Below are positions 8,406 to 16,433 of a DNA stretch of 64,000 nucleotides, piece by piece. Position 1 is the first letter of the stretch. The number at the start of each line of letters is the position of its first letter. Location of the stretch: assembly GCF_018802765.1 (NCBI RefSeq), contig NZ_CP069163.1, positions 3,544,311-3,608,310 on the forward strand, in the 5' to 3' direction. This DNA comes from Paludibacterium sp. B53371. GTDB lineage: Bacteria; Pseudomonadota; Gammaproteobacteria; Burkholderiales; Chromobacteriaceae. Below the pieces are notes generated by a model. The model did not search any database. It saw only the letters and a program-made list of their open reading frames with translations, and was not told the origin of the DNA. The translations under genes were made by a program, and so were the position numbers.

Positions 8406-8831
8406 TCAGCCCCGCGTGCCGAGTGCGCCGGCCTCGGCCAGGGCTTCCAGCAACCGGGCCGTGCTTTCGCCGCTGACCGAGTACGGGTCGAGTTGCGGGC
8501 TGTCGGAGAAGCGCAGCAGCAGCGACATGTTCAGCTTGTCCAGCGCCACCCGGGCCATGGCCCAGTTGGCGTAACGCCGTTCGGCAATCTCTTCGTACTG
8601 CAGCAGCGTGACGTTCTGGTGGCGGGGATCCTTGGCCAGCAGCTGGAACAGACGGTTGACCTCGGTACGGCCACCCTCCAGCACCTGCACGAAAGTCTTC
8701 TGGCTGTAGCACAGCAGTCCGGTGATGCCGTTGGCCGGATTGTGTACCTGAGCCTGCGACAGAATGGCCTCGATCAGCTTGGCCGAAATGGTTTCTGCGG
8801 TCTGACTGGCGTAGATCAAACGAACCAACAT
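8406..8831 (-). CDS. BLUF-domain blue-light photoreceptor
   Basis: A stand-alone BLUF (blue light using FAD) protein of 141 residues. The photoactive residues are all present: Tyr7 in LIYAS, Asn31 in HNPANGITGLL, Gln49 in FVQVLEG, and the semi-conserved Trp90/Met92 in NWAMARV. The C-terminal 45 residues are a short helical cap with no output domain, so the signal must be passed by protein contact, as known for short BLUF proteins. Its ATG lies 2 bp after the folE stop codon, so both are almost surely co-transcribed and perhaps translationally coupled. The link between a flavin photoreceptor and pterin synthesis is unusual. Confidence 0.95.
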   Translation of the reverse strand: MLVRLIYASQTAETISAKLIEAILSQAQVHNPANGITGLLCYSQKTFVQVLEGGRTEVNRLFQLLAKDPRHQNVTLLQYEEIAERRYANWAMARVALDKLNMSLLLRFSDSPQLDPYSVSGESTARLLEALAEAGALGTRG

Positions 8832-8833
8832 GA

Positions 8834-9541
8834 TTATCCCCTGTGGATCAAAGACAGGAATTCACGACGCAAATTGGCATCGCGCAGGAAAGAGCCGCGC
8901 ATCACGCTATTGGTCATCTTGGACTGATCGTCCTTGACCCCGCGCCAGTGCATGCAGAAGTGGTCGGCTTCCATGACGATGGCCAGGCCATCCGGCTGCA
9001 GTTTGTTCATCAGCAGGTCTGCCATGTGGGAAACGGCTTCTTCCTGAATCTGCGGCCGGGTCATGACCCAGTCGATCAGCCGGGCGTATTTCGACAGCCC
9101 GATCAGGTTGGAGTGCTCGTTTGGCATCACGCCGACCCATACCTTGCCCATGATCGGGCACAGGTGGTGCGAGCAGGCGCTGCGCACCATGATCGGCCCG
9201 ACGATCATCAGTTCGTTGAGCTGTTCGACATTGGGAAATTCGGTCGAGGGCGGCATCGGCACATAGCGCCCCCTGAAGACTTCGCGTACGAACATCTTGG
9301 CCACCCGCTTGGCGGTTTCCTGCGTGTTGTGATCGTTCTCGGTGTCGATCACCAGGCTTTGCAGAACCTGCTGCATGTGCTGCTGCACTTCGGCCTGCAG
9401 TTGATCGAGTTCGCCTTCCTCAATGAAGTCGGCGATGTTGTCGTTGGCATGGAAACGCTTGCCGGCGGCGACCAGGCGGCTGCGGATGCGCACCGATGCC
9501 GGATGGCTGGCAAGGCTGTTTTCTTGATCAGATTTGCTCAT
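8834..9541 (-). CDS. folE: GTP cyclohydrolase I (FolE type)
   Basis: Converts GTP to 7,8-dihydroneopterin triphosphate, the first step of folate and biopterin synthesis. The 235-residue protein has the zinc ligands Cys123 (RSACSHHLCP), His126 and Cys196 (HFCMHWRG), and the family landmarks TQETAKRVAKMF, IGLSKYARLIDW and QPDGLAIVMEADH. It begins MSKSDQENS. No other folate genes lie near; instead the BLUF gene follows at 2 bp. A separate housekeeping copy elsewhere is possible, in which case this one may serve a special pterin need; that is inference. Confidence 0.95.
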   Translation of the reverse strand: MSKSDQENSLASHPASVRIRSRLVAAGKRFHANDNIADFIEEGELDQLQAEVQQHMQQVLQSLVIDTENDHNTQETAKRVAKMFVREVFRGRYVPMPPSTEFPNVEQLNELMIVGPIMVRSACSHHLCPIMGKVWVGVMPNEHSNLIGLSKYARLIDWVMTRPQIQEEAVSHMADLLMNKLQPDGLAIVMEADHFCMHWRGVKDDQSKMTNSVMRGSFLRDANLRREFLSLIHRG

Positions 9542-9692
9542 GAATGGAAGACCTGTTCTGAATCACGATGAGGCTGGCGGGAGTTGTCATCAGGCCGTCG
9601 GAGGGCACCGTCGGCACTGAACCAGCCTGTCGTGCTAATAATGAAAACATGTTTACTGCATATTGCATAAAAGTTGAGGGGAAGTATACGCG

Positions 9693-11456
9693 ATGAAAGC
9701 GTTGATTGGTGGCATTGCCAGAAAATTCAAACACTTGCTGGCAGTAGGGTTTTGGGCGCTCAGCAGCCTGCAGGGCGCCATGGCCGGCCCCGCCGCCCCC
9801 GAAGCAGCGACCGGGTATACCGAGCGGTCCGCCGTCACCCGGCCGCACCAGATGATCGTCACGGCCACGCCGCTGTCGAGTGCGGCGGGCATGGCCATGC
9901 TGCGGCGTGGCGGCAGTGCGCTGGATGCCGCTATTGCCGCCCAGGCCATGCTCGGCCTGACCGAGCCGCAATCCTCCGGCATCGGCGGCGGCGCCTTCCT
10001 GGTCTATTTCGACGGCGGCCGGGTCACGACCTTTGATGGTCGCGAGACCGCACCCGCAGCGGCGCGGCCGGACCGTTTCCTGGGCACCGATGGCAAGAGC
10101 ATGGACTTTTATCGTGCGGTTGTCGGCGGCCGCTCGGTCGGCGTCCCCGGTGTGCTGGCCATGCTGGCGCAAGCCCATCGGCGTTACGGGCGATTGCCCT
10201 GGGCGACGCTGTTCCAGCCTGCCATCCGGCAGGCCGAACAGGGATTCCCGATCTCTCCGCGCCTGTATGGGCTGTTGAGCCGTGAGCGCTTCCTGGCGCA
10301 GGACCCGGTTGCCCGGCAGTACTTTTACCGGCCTGACGGCAGTCCAAAGCCCATCGGCACCCGGCTGAAAAACCCCGACTATGCGGCTACCCTGCGACTG
10401 ATCGCCCGGCGGGGGCCGCAGGCGTTCTACCAGGGCAAGCTGGCGGCCGATATCGTCAAGGCCGTGAACCAGGCGCCCGGCAGTCCCGGTGACATGACCG
10501 CGGACGACCTGGAAAACTACCGGGCGATCGAGCGCGCGCCAGTATGTGGCAGCTATCGCGGTTATCGGCTGTGTGGCATGGGCCCGCCCAGTTCCGGCGG
10601 CATTGCAGTGCTGCAAATGCTGAAAACCCTGGAACGCTTTCCGCTGACAGATATGGCGCCGACTTCGGTACAGGCGGTGCACTTGTTCAGCGAAGCCGGC
10701 CGTCTGGCCTTTGCCGATCGGGCGCGCTATCTGGCTGATCCGGCTTTTGTCCCGGTACCGACCAGCGGTCTGCTGGATCCGGCCTATCTGGCGACACGCA
10801 GCCAGTTGATCCAGCCCGGGCAAAGCATGGGGCAGGCCAGTCCGGGACTGCCGCCGGGACAGGTGGCAGCCTGGGGCCGGGACCAGGCGGTGGAGCTGCC
10901 CTGCACCACCCAGATCGCCGTGGTCGACCGCTTCGGTCAGGCTCTCAGCATGACGACGACCATCGAGGATCAATTTGGCAGCCGCATCATGGTGCCGGGC
11001 CGAGGTTTCCTGCTCAACAATCAACTCACCGACTTTTCTTTCAGTCCGCAGGATCAGGGCAAACCAGTGGCCAACCGGATCGAAGGAGGCAAACGACCGC
11101 GCAGCGCCATGGCGCCGATGCTGGTGTTTGACCCATCTGGCAAGTTGTATGCCGTTACCGGCTCGCCGGGTGGCAGCGCGATCATCAATTACGTGGCACA
11201 GACCCTGATCGGCCTGCTCGACTGGCACCTGGATCCGCAGCAGGCGGTGTCGCTGCCGCATTACGGCAGCCGCAATGGCCCGACCGAACTGGAGTCCGGA
11301 CGTGGGCTGGGGACGCTGGTGCCGACATTGCAAGCGCTGGGTCACAAGGTGGTCATGACCGACATGACCAGCGGTCTGGCGGCCATCCTGCGCACACCGG
11401 GCGGCTGGACCGGCGGCGCCGACCCTCGGCGCGAGGGACGGGTGGAAGGGGATTGA
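9693..11456 (+). CDS. ggt: Gamma-glutamyltranspeptidase
   Basis: Periplasmic Ntn-hydrolase of 587 residues that cleaves or transfers the gamma-glutamyl group of glutathione. A signal peptide ends near residue 31 (LSSLQGAMAGP). The proenzyme would self-cleave before Thr405 (CTTQIAVVDR), giving large and small subunits; downstream landmarks are FLLNNQLTDFSF, KRPRSAMAPMLVF and GSPGGSAIINYV. The substrate carboxylate-binding arginine is in FDGRETAP (117). A GAGGGGAAG ribosome site precedes the ATG. It stands alone between folE (divergent) and the HD-GYP gene (convergent). The product probably supplies cysteinyl-glycine and glutamate from external glutathione. Confidence 0.95.
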   Translation: MKALIGGIARKFKHLLAVGFWALSSLQGAMAGPAAPEAATGYTERSAVTRPHQMIVTATPLSSAAGMAMLRRGGSALDAAIAAQAMLGLTEPQSSGIGGGAFLVYFDGGRVTTFDGRETAPAAARPDRFLGTDGKSMDFYRAVVGGRSVGVPGVLAMLAQAHRRYGRLPWATLFQPAIRQAEQGFPISPRLYGLLSRERFLAQDPVARQYFYRPDGSPKPIGTRLKNPDYAATLRLIARRGPQAFYQGKLAADIVKAVNQAPGSPGDMTADDLENYRAIERAPVCGSYRGYRLCGMGPPSSGGIAVLQMLKTLERFPLTDMAPTSVQAVHLFSEAGRLAFADRARYLADPAFVPVPTSGLLDPAYLATRSQLIQPGQSMGQASPGLPPGQVAAWGRDQAVELPCTTQIAVVDRFGQALSMTTTIEDQFGSRIMVPGRGFLLNNQLTDFSFSPQDQGKPVANRIEGGKRPRSAMAPMLVFDPSGKLYAVTGSPGGSAIINYVAQTLIGLLDWHLDPQQAVSLPHYGSRNGPTELESGRGLGTLVPTLQALGHKVVMTDMTSGLAAILRTPGGWTGGADPRREGRVEGD

Positions 11457-11463
11457 GGCGGAC

Positions 11464-12765
11464 TCAGGCCGCTGCGCTGGCCATGCGCCAGAACTCGTTC
11501 AGCTCCTCACCCTCCTGACGCTGGACTTCACGACACAACTGGCCGATGCGGTCGTGGTGGCGCTGCAGTGTCGCCACCACGGTCGGCTCCAGTTGCCCGG
11601 CTTCCACCAGCGACGCCAGATGGGCGAAGACTTCGGTTTCCGCCATGCCGGCCCGATAGGGGCGATCCTCGATCAGCGCCGTGTAAATATCGGCCACGGC
11701 CATGATGCGTGCCCCCAGGCTCAGATGCTCGGCACTTTTGTGGAAGGGATAGCCGCTGCCATCCAGGCGCTCGTGATGGTGGGAGGCCCATTCGGCGATA
11801 TCTGCCATGCCATTGATCTTGCTCAGAATGTCATGGGTGATATAGCTGTGCGCCCGCATGCGCGCCATTTCTTCCCGGGCCAGCGGCCCATTGCGGTTGA
11901 TGTACTCATTCGGGATGGCGAGTTTGCCGGTGTCGTGCAGATAGCCGGCAATGCGCATCCTGGTGGCCTCGATGTCACTCATGCCCATGTGGCGTGCAAT
12001 GGTTTCGGCGCAGATCGCCACCCCGGCGGAGTGGGTGGCGGTGAAATGACTGCGCGAGTCGATGATCAGGGCGAAAAATCGGGCAAACATCATCAGCTGG
12101 TTCAAATCCAGCTCGATATCCTCAAACGGGGCCAGGGCCTTGAGGATCTGATCCAGATTGACGGAAAACAGATCCAGCCAGAAACGCTCCGTGCGCGAGA
12201 CCTGAAGAAAGGCATCAACGTGTTCGGGATCAAACACCACGCCGGACTTCTCGCAGATGCGCTGCCGGATCTCTTCGCTGTCCGCCAGGATATTGGCGCG
12301 GGTCTGGGCCAGCACTTCGATACGATCGGCCAGGTGAATCAGATGACTCAGGCGAGGCACGGGCTGACCGTCAAAGTGGCTACCCTTGCCGTGGTCCCAG
12401 GGGACATGATGATAGGCCACCAGCGGCGCATGAGGCCGGAACGCTTCGAAGCGTATCAGTAACTGCGCCCCCATTTGCGCATGCAGGTGCGGGGCCGTCT
12501 CCTCGAACGCCAGCATGCTTAGCCGGTCATGCAGGGCCAGTGCTCCGATATCATGGAAAATTGAGGCAATGAACAGGCTGCGATAATCCGCCTGACTCAG
12601 TTGCAGGGCCAGGCCAATCTGCGCGGCGATCAGACAGGTGCGTTTCTGATGCGACCCTAACTGAGGGTCGAGAAGATCCAGCGTGGTGGAAAGCGCCGCG
12701 ACCATATCGAACAACCGTACCGACTGTGTGGCATGGTGGGAGGAATCAGCGTGCACGACGGCCAT
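11464..12765 (-). CDS. Tandem HD / HD-GYP domain phosphohydrolase
   Basis: A soluble 433-residue protein with two HD modules. The N-terminal module keeps H39, HD 71-72 and HH 119-120 but lacks a GYP motif. The C-terminal module is a full HD-GYP: H245, HD 277-278, HHERLDGSGYP (330-340) and ADIYTAL. HD-GYP enzymes degrade cyclic di-GMP; the first module is known in relatives as a possible sensor or degenerate copy. There is no receiver or membrane segment. I took ATG 12765, since upstream codons run into the AT-rich operator region and lack family similarity. It converges on ggt and diverges from the MFS gene across the operator at 12863-12892. Confidence 0.88.
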   Translation of the reverse strand: MAVVHADSSHHATQSVRLFDMVAALSTTLDLLDPQLGSHQKRTCLIAAQIGLALQLSQADYRSLFIASIFHDIGALALHDRLSMLAFEETAPHLHAQMGAQLLIRFEAFRPHAPLVAYHHVPWDHGKGSHFDGQPVPRLSHLIHLADRIEVLAQTRANILADSEEIRQRICEKSGVVFDPEHVDAFLQVSRTERFWLDLFSVNLDQILKALAPFEDIELDLNQLMMFARFFALIIDSRSHFTATHSAGVAICAETIARHMGMSDIEATRMRIAGYLHDTGKLAIPNEYINRNGPLAREEMARMRAHSYITHDILSKINGMADIAEWASHHHERLDGSGYPFHKSAEHLSLGARIMAVADIYTALIEDRPYRAGMAETEVFAHLASLVEAGQLEPTVVATLQRHHDRIGQLCREVQRQEGEELNEFWRMASAAA

Positions 12766-12862
12766 GGGGAGCTCGCAGTCTGTAAGAGATGGATATGCGA
12801 AGAGAATAGCTCTGCTTCCATTGTAGGCAGTGGTGCAAAAAGCCGCCCGAGCCTTGAAAATG

Positions 12863-12892
12863 TATCTAAAGATATATATCTTACGATATATT
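12863..12892. promoter_or_regulatory. YqjI-type operator upstream of MFS gene
   Basis: Contains the 17-bp string AGATATATATCTTACGA (12870-12886) followed by TATATTA, identical in its 17 bases to the site before the YqjI-like regulator gene at 17672-17688. The core AAGATATATATCTT is a palindrome. It sits about 120 bp before the MFS start codon and about 100 bp before the HD-GYP start, so either could be controlled. Confidence 0.7.
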
Positions 12893-12895
12893 AAG

Positions 12896-12916
12896 AGTCC
12901 GCCAGAGGGGCGGACT
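12896..12916. repeat. Stem-loop in MFS promoter region
   Basis: Perfect 8-bp arms AGTCCGCC (12896-12903) and GGCGGACT (12909-12916) with a 5-nt loop, directly after the operator. No T run follows, so a terminator is unlikely; it may be a second regulator site or a leader hairpin. Confidence 0.5.
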
Positions 12917-13007
12917 ATAGTGAACAAAACCAGTGATGTCGTCTGTCATGCCCTGCCGGTCCACGGCGTGGCGGGCGGGTCGCTCAAGAACCGGGAGCAG
13001 AACCTTC

Positions 13008-14255
13008 ATGGCAGACCTGTCCGCGGCGCATGAACGGCGCCTGTTGTGGCTGCTGGCGCTGACACAATTTACCGTGATCATGGATTTCATGGTCATGATG
13101 CCTCTGGGGCCGCAGATCATGCATGCCTTCCAGATTTCCCCGGCGCGCTTTGCCACGGCGGTTTCGGTCTACTCCTGGTGTTCCGGTCTGTCCGGCCTGC
13201 TGGCGGCGACCTATATCGACCGTTTCGACCGGCGCAGCCTGTTGCTGTGGGTCTATGCCTGGTTTGCCCTGTCCAACCTGGCCTGTGCCCTGGCGCCCGG
13301 CTATGGCTGGCTGCTGATGGCGCGTGCCTTTGCCGGCTTCTCCGGCGGCGTGATGGGCGCCATCGTCATGGCCATCGTCAGCGACGTGATCCCGCTGACC
13401 CGGCGCGGCACGGCCACCGGCATCGTCATGACCTCGTTTTCTCTGGCGGCGGTGCTGGGCGTGCCGGTCGGCGTACTGCTGGGGGCGCATTTCAGCTGGG
13501 CGGCACCCTTCCTGCTGCTGGTCCTGCTGTCGTCACTGATCTGGGCCGGCGGGCTGGCGCTGGTGCCTTCGCTGGCCGAACACCTGCGGGCCGGCCCCGC
13601 TCCCCTGTCCCGGGTACTGCCACAGCTGTGGCTGCTGCTGACCCGCAAGCCGCATCTCAAGGCCTTTTTGCTGACTTTCTGGATGCTGGTGGCGCATATG
13701 CTGGTGATTCCCTTCATTTCACCCACCCTGGTCGCCAATCACGGTGTCACTGCGCCCCAGCTATCCTTGATGTACATGCTGGGCGGCGGCGCCACCTTCT
13801 TTACTGCCCGCCGCTTCGGCAAGCTGACCGACCGGCTGGGGGCCAAACGCACGTTCCGGCTGCTGTGGCTGGTCTCCCTGTTGCCGGTACTCATGATCAC
13901 CCATTTGCCCGACGTGTCGTTCTACCTGTTTTTGCCGGTGTTCCCGTTCTTCATGGTGATGGTGTCCGGACGCATGATCCCGATGCAGACCCTGATGACC
14001 ACGGTGACCGATAAAACAGATCGCGGTGCGTTTCTGAGTGCCAACAGTGCCATCCAGTCACTGGGCTCGGGCTGTGGCGCCTGGATTGGCGGTCTGATGC
14101 TGAGCAGCGGCGCGCAAGGGCAGATTCTCGGCTACGGGCAGGTGGGCTGGCTGGCGGTGGCGCTGGCGCTGTTTGGCATGTGGTGGGTGGGGCGGGTGCC
14201 GTCGCAGCCGCCGGTTAGATCGACTCAGCCGGAGGCCCTGCCTGCCGAGGCTTAA
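13008..14255 (+). CDS. MFS transporter, DHA1-like drug/metabolite exporter
   Basis: A 415-residue inner-membrane protein with about 12 transmembrane segments. The first loop has the motif-A-like string YIDRFDRRSLLLW, and TM5 carries the antiporter-type glycine-rich segment (AAVLGVPVGVLLG), both typical of DHA1 proton-driven exporters. ATG 13008 is chosen because it follows GGGAGCAG at good spacing and gives a short cytoplasmic N terminus (MADLSAAHERR). The next gene, NAT, starts 13 bp after the stop codon and is surely in the same operon. The upstream palindrome matches that of the YqjI-like regulator, so expression may respond to iron or nickel. Substrate unknown. Confidence 0.85.
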   Translation: MADLSAAHERRLLWLLALTQFTVIMDFMVMMPLGPQIMHAFQISPARFATAVSVYSWCSGLSGLLAATYIDRFDRRSLLLWVYAWFALSNLACALAPGYGWLLMARAFAGFSGGVMGAIVMAIVSDVIPLTRRGTATGIVMTSFSLAAVLGVPVGVLLGAHFSWAAPFLLLVLLSSLIWAGGLALVPSLAEHLRAGPAPLSRVLPQLWLLLTRKPHLKAFLLTFWMLVAHMLVIPFISPTLVANHGVTAPQLSLMYMLGGGATFFTARRFGKLTDRLGAKRTFRLLWLVSLLPVLMITHLPDVSFYLFLPVFPFFMVMVSGRMIPMQTLMTTVTDKTDRGAFLSANSAIQSLGSGCGAWIGGLMLSSGAQGQILGYGQVGWLAVALALFGMWWVGRVPSQPPVRSTQPEALPAEA

Positions 14256-14268
14256 ACAGGAGAAGTCC

Positions 14269-15084
14269 ATGGATGCACAACAGCGCGCTGCCTACCTGGC
14301 CCGGCTGGAGATCAGCGAGGTCGGGCCCGCCTGCCCGGAAAGTCTGGCGCACCTGCACCTGCAGCACCTGCGGCACATTCCGTTTGAGAACCTCAGCCTG
14401 TTTCTCGATGAACCGCTGCGCCTGGATGAGGCCAGCCTGCTCGACAAGCTGCTGACGCGTCATCGCGGCGGCTTCTGCTACGAGCTGAACCAGGCTTTTT
14501 CCCTGCTGCTGACCAGTCTGGGCTTTCAGGTATCCCGGCTGTCTGCCCGGGTATTTGATGGCGAGGTGTTTGGCCCGCCCTTTGACCACCTGCTGCTCTG
14601 GGTGCATTTCCCCGAGGGCGACATGTTGGCCGATGTTGGTTTCGGCGATTGCTTCCTGCTGCCCCTGCCACTGGATGGCGAGGTACAGCGCCAGCCCAGC
14701 GGGCAGTTCCGCCTGCAGTCCGTGCATGGGCAGTGCGTCCTGCAGCGTCATGACGACGAACGCGGCTGGCAGCCGTTGTATCAGTTTGCCCTCGAGGCGC
14801 ATCCACTCGATGAATTCGTGCACATGTGCGATTTCCACCAGCACTCGCCCGCCTCGCACTTCACCGGCAAGCCCTTGTGTACCATAGCGCGCCCGGACGG
14901 GCGGCTGACCCTGTCCGGACAACGCCTGATCATCACCCTCGGCGCCGACCGGCTGGAGCAGCCGGTCAGTGATATCGCCATGTTGCGTCAATGCCTGCAG
15001 AAGCATTTTCAGATCGAACTGGAGGGCGAACTGGCCGCCCGCCTGTTCATGGCCGGTGCCACGGCCGCCGTTTCAGGGCGGTAA
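14269..15084 (+). CDS. Arylamine N-acetyltransferase
   Basis: Transfers an acetyl group from acetyl-CoA to arylamines, hydrazines or related amines in the cytoplasm. The cysteine-protease-like triad is complete: Cys70 in RGGFCYELN, His107 in PPFDHLLLWV and Asp122 in ADVGFGD. Length (271 residues) fits the NAT family, and the N-terminal helical bundle has the typical HIPFENLSL. ATG 14269 follows AGGAGAAG. It is co-transcribed with the MFS exporter, suggesting modification plus export of an aromatic amine. Its 3' end overlaps the convergent pirin gene by 12 bp. Confidence 0.93.
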   Translation: MDAQQRAAYLARLEISEVGPACPESLAHLHLQHLRHIPFENLSLFLDEPLRLDEASLLDKLLTRHRGGFCYELNQAFSLLLTSLGFQVSRLSARVFDGEVFGPPFDHLLLWVHFPEGDMLADVGFGDCFLLPLPLDGEVQRQPSGQFRLQSVHGQCVLQRHDDERGWQPLYQFALEAHPLDEFVHMCDFHQHSPASHFTGKPLCTIARPDGRLTLSGQRLIITLGADRLEQPVSDIAMLRQCLQKHFQIELEGELAARLFMAGATAAVSGR

Positions 15085-15939
15085 GGGAATCCACTCGTGC
15101 TCGCCGGCAATCTGGCCCATGCGCTGCGCCTGCCAGTCGGCCTTGGCCTGCTCGACGCGCTCGCGGCGTGACGAGATAAAGTTCCACCACATGGTGCGCG
15201 GACCATCCAGCGGCGCACCGCCGATCAGTACCGCCCTGGCCGCCGTGTGCGCCGTCAGCACCAGGGGCTGCGCATCCTCGATCACGGCCATGGTCCGGGC
15301 ATTGACCGCCTGGCCATCCAGTGCCACCTCGCCCTCTACGGCATACACGGCGCGCTCCGCCACATGGTGCGGCAGGGTCAGCGTCTGCCCGGCCTGCAAG
15401 GTGATGTCCAGATACAGGGTCTCGCTGAAGGTACGGACCGGCGAGCGGACGCCGTAAGCCTCGCCGATCAACACCCGCACGCTGACGCCATTGACGTCCA
15501 CTTGCGGCAAGGCGCTGGCCGGGGTATGGATGAAGGCCGGTTCGCACTCCTCATCGGCCTGTGGCAAGGCACACCATAATTGCAGACCGTGCAGGTCGTA
15601 GGTCTGATCCAGCAGGTCTTCCGGCTTGCGCTCGGAGTGCACGATGCCGCGACCAGCCGTCATCCAGTTGATGGCACCCGGTTCGATGCGCTGCACCGAA
15701 CCCAGGCTGTCGCGGTGCATCATCGCGCCGGCAAACAGGTAGGTCACCGTCGCCAGACCGATATGCGGATGCGGGCGAACATCATGCTGACTGCCCGGTG
15801 TTTCCCGTACCGGCCCCATGTGGTCGAAAAACACGAACGGACCGACCGCACGCCGTGCGGCGGCCGGCAGGCTGCGCCGGACCACGAAGCCACCCCCCAG
15901 GTCTTTCTCGTGGGTTTTCAACAAGGTGAGTGCGCTCAT
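15073..15939 (-). CDS. Pirin-family bicupin protein
   Basis: A 288-residue double-cupin protein. All four iron ligands known from pirin are present in the N-terminal cupin: His57, His59 (RPHPHIGLATV), His101 and Glu103 (GRGIVHSERK). Bacterial relatives include quercetin 2,3-dioxygenase (YhhW) and redox-sensing interactors; which applies here is unclear. The ATG overlaps the OsmC stop codon by one base (TGATG), so translation is coupled. The OsmC-pirin pair converges on MFS-NAT with overlapping 3' ends. Confidence 0.92.
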   Translation of the reverse strand: MSALTLLKTHEKDLGGGFVVRRSLPAAARRAVGPFVFFDHMGPVRETPGSQHDVRPHPHIGLATVTYLFAGAMMHRDSLGSVQRIEPGAINWMTAGRGIVHSERKPEDLLDQTYDLHGLQLWCALPQADEECEPAFIHTPASALPQVDVNGVSVRVLIGEAYGVRSPVRTFSETLYLDITLQAGQTLTLPHHVAERAVYAVEGEVALDGQAVNARTMAVIEDAQPLVLTAHTAARAVLIGGAPLDGPRTMWWNFISSRRERVEQAKADWQAQRMGQIAGEHEWIPLPP

Positions 15940-16343
15940 CAGGGCTTCCCCGCCAGGGTTTCGATTTCGGTCGTGACCTGAGTCATCAGCTTGTGAATCG
16001 GACAACGATCGGCAATGGCCAGCAACTTCTGCTGCGTGTCGGCGTCGAGCGCATCATCCAGCGTGATACTGGCCTGCAGTCGGTAAGTCCCCTGCGCCTC
16101 GGCACTGCTGTCTCGCGCCACCTCCACCCGGATATCGCCCATCTCGATCCCCTTGCGCTGGGCGTACCACAGCATGGTGAGCGCCTTGCAGGCACCCAGG
16201 GCCGCATCATAGAGATCGTGCGGATCCGGCCCGCTGTCACTGCCACCTGCCGTGGCCGGCATGTCCACCACCAGCTGATGCTGGCCAATCTGCACCGTAT
16301 GGCGCATCGGCGCCGAACGGTCACGCTGGATCACAATCGTCAT
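15939..16343 (-). CDS. OsmC/Ohr-family protein
   Basis: A 134-residue protein of the OsmC/Ohr fold, whose members reduce organic hydroperoxides with a cysteine pair. The two cysteines are at 52 (GACKALTML) and 114 (RCPIHKLM), the expected positions. It is closest in look to the YhfA-like OsmC branch rather than Ohr proper. Translationally coupled to pirin downstream; together they suggest a small oxidative or electrophile stress unit. It diverges from the second MFS gene over 90 bp. Confidence 0.9.
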   Translation of the reverse strand: MTIVIQRDRSAPMRHTVQIGQHQLVVDMPATAGGSDSGPDPHDLYDAALGACKALTMLWYAQRKGIEMGDIRVEVARDSSAEAQGTYRLQASITLDDALDADTQQKLLAIADRCPIHKLMTQVTTEIETLAGKP

Positions 16344-16433
16344 CGCGAGCTCCCAAATTTGTCTTCGAACCTCCGCACATTAGTGAAAGTTCGGCCATAT
16401 TGAAAGTGAATAAAACATTTACTGGAGCACACC

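Noticed and set aside
9528-11345. 605-codon open frame on the minus strand opposite ggt
   Set aside because: It mirrors ggt, which has full family motifs; the antisense translation is low-complexity with no domain, as expected in high-GC DNA.
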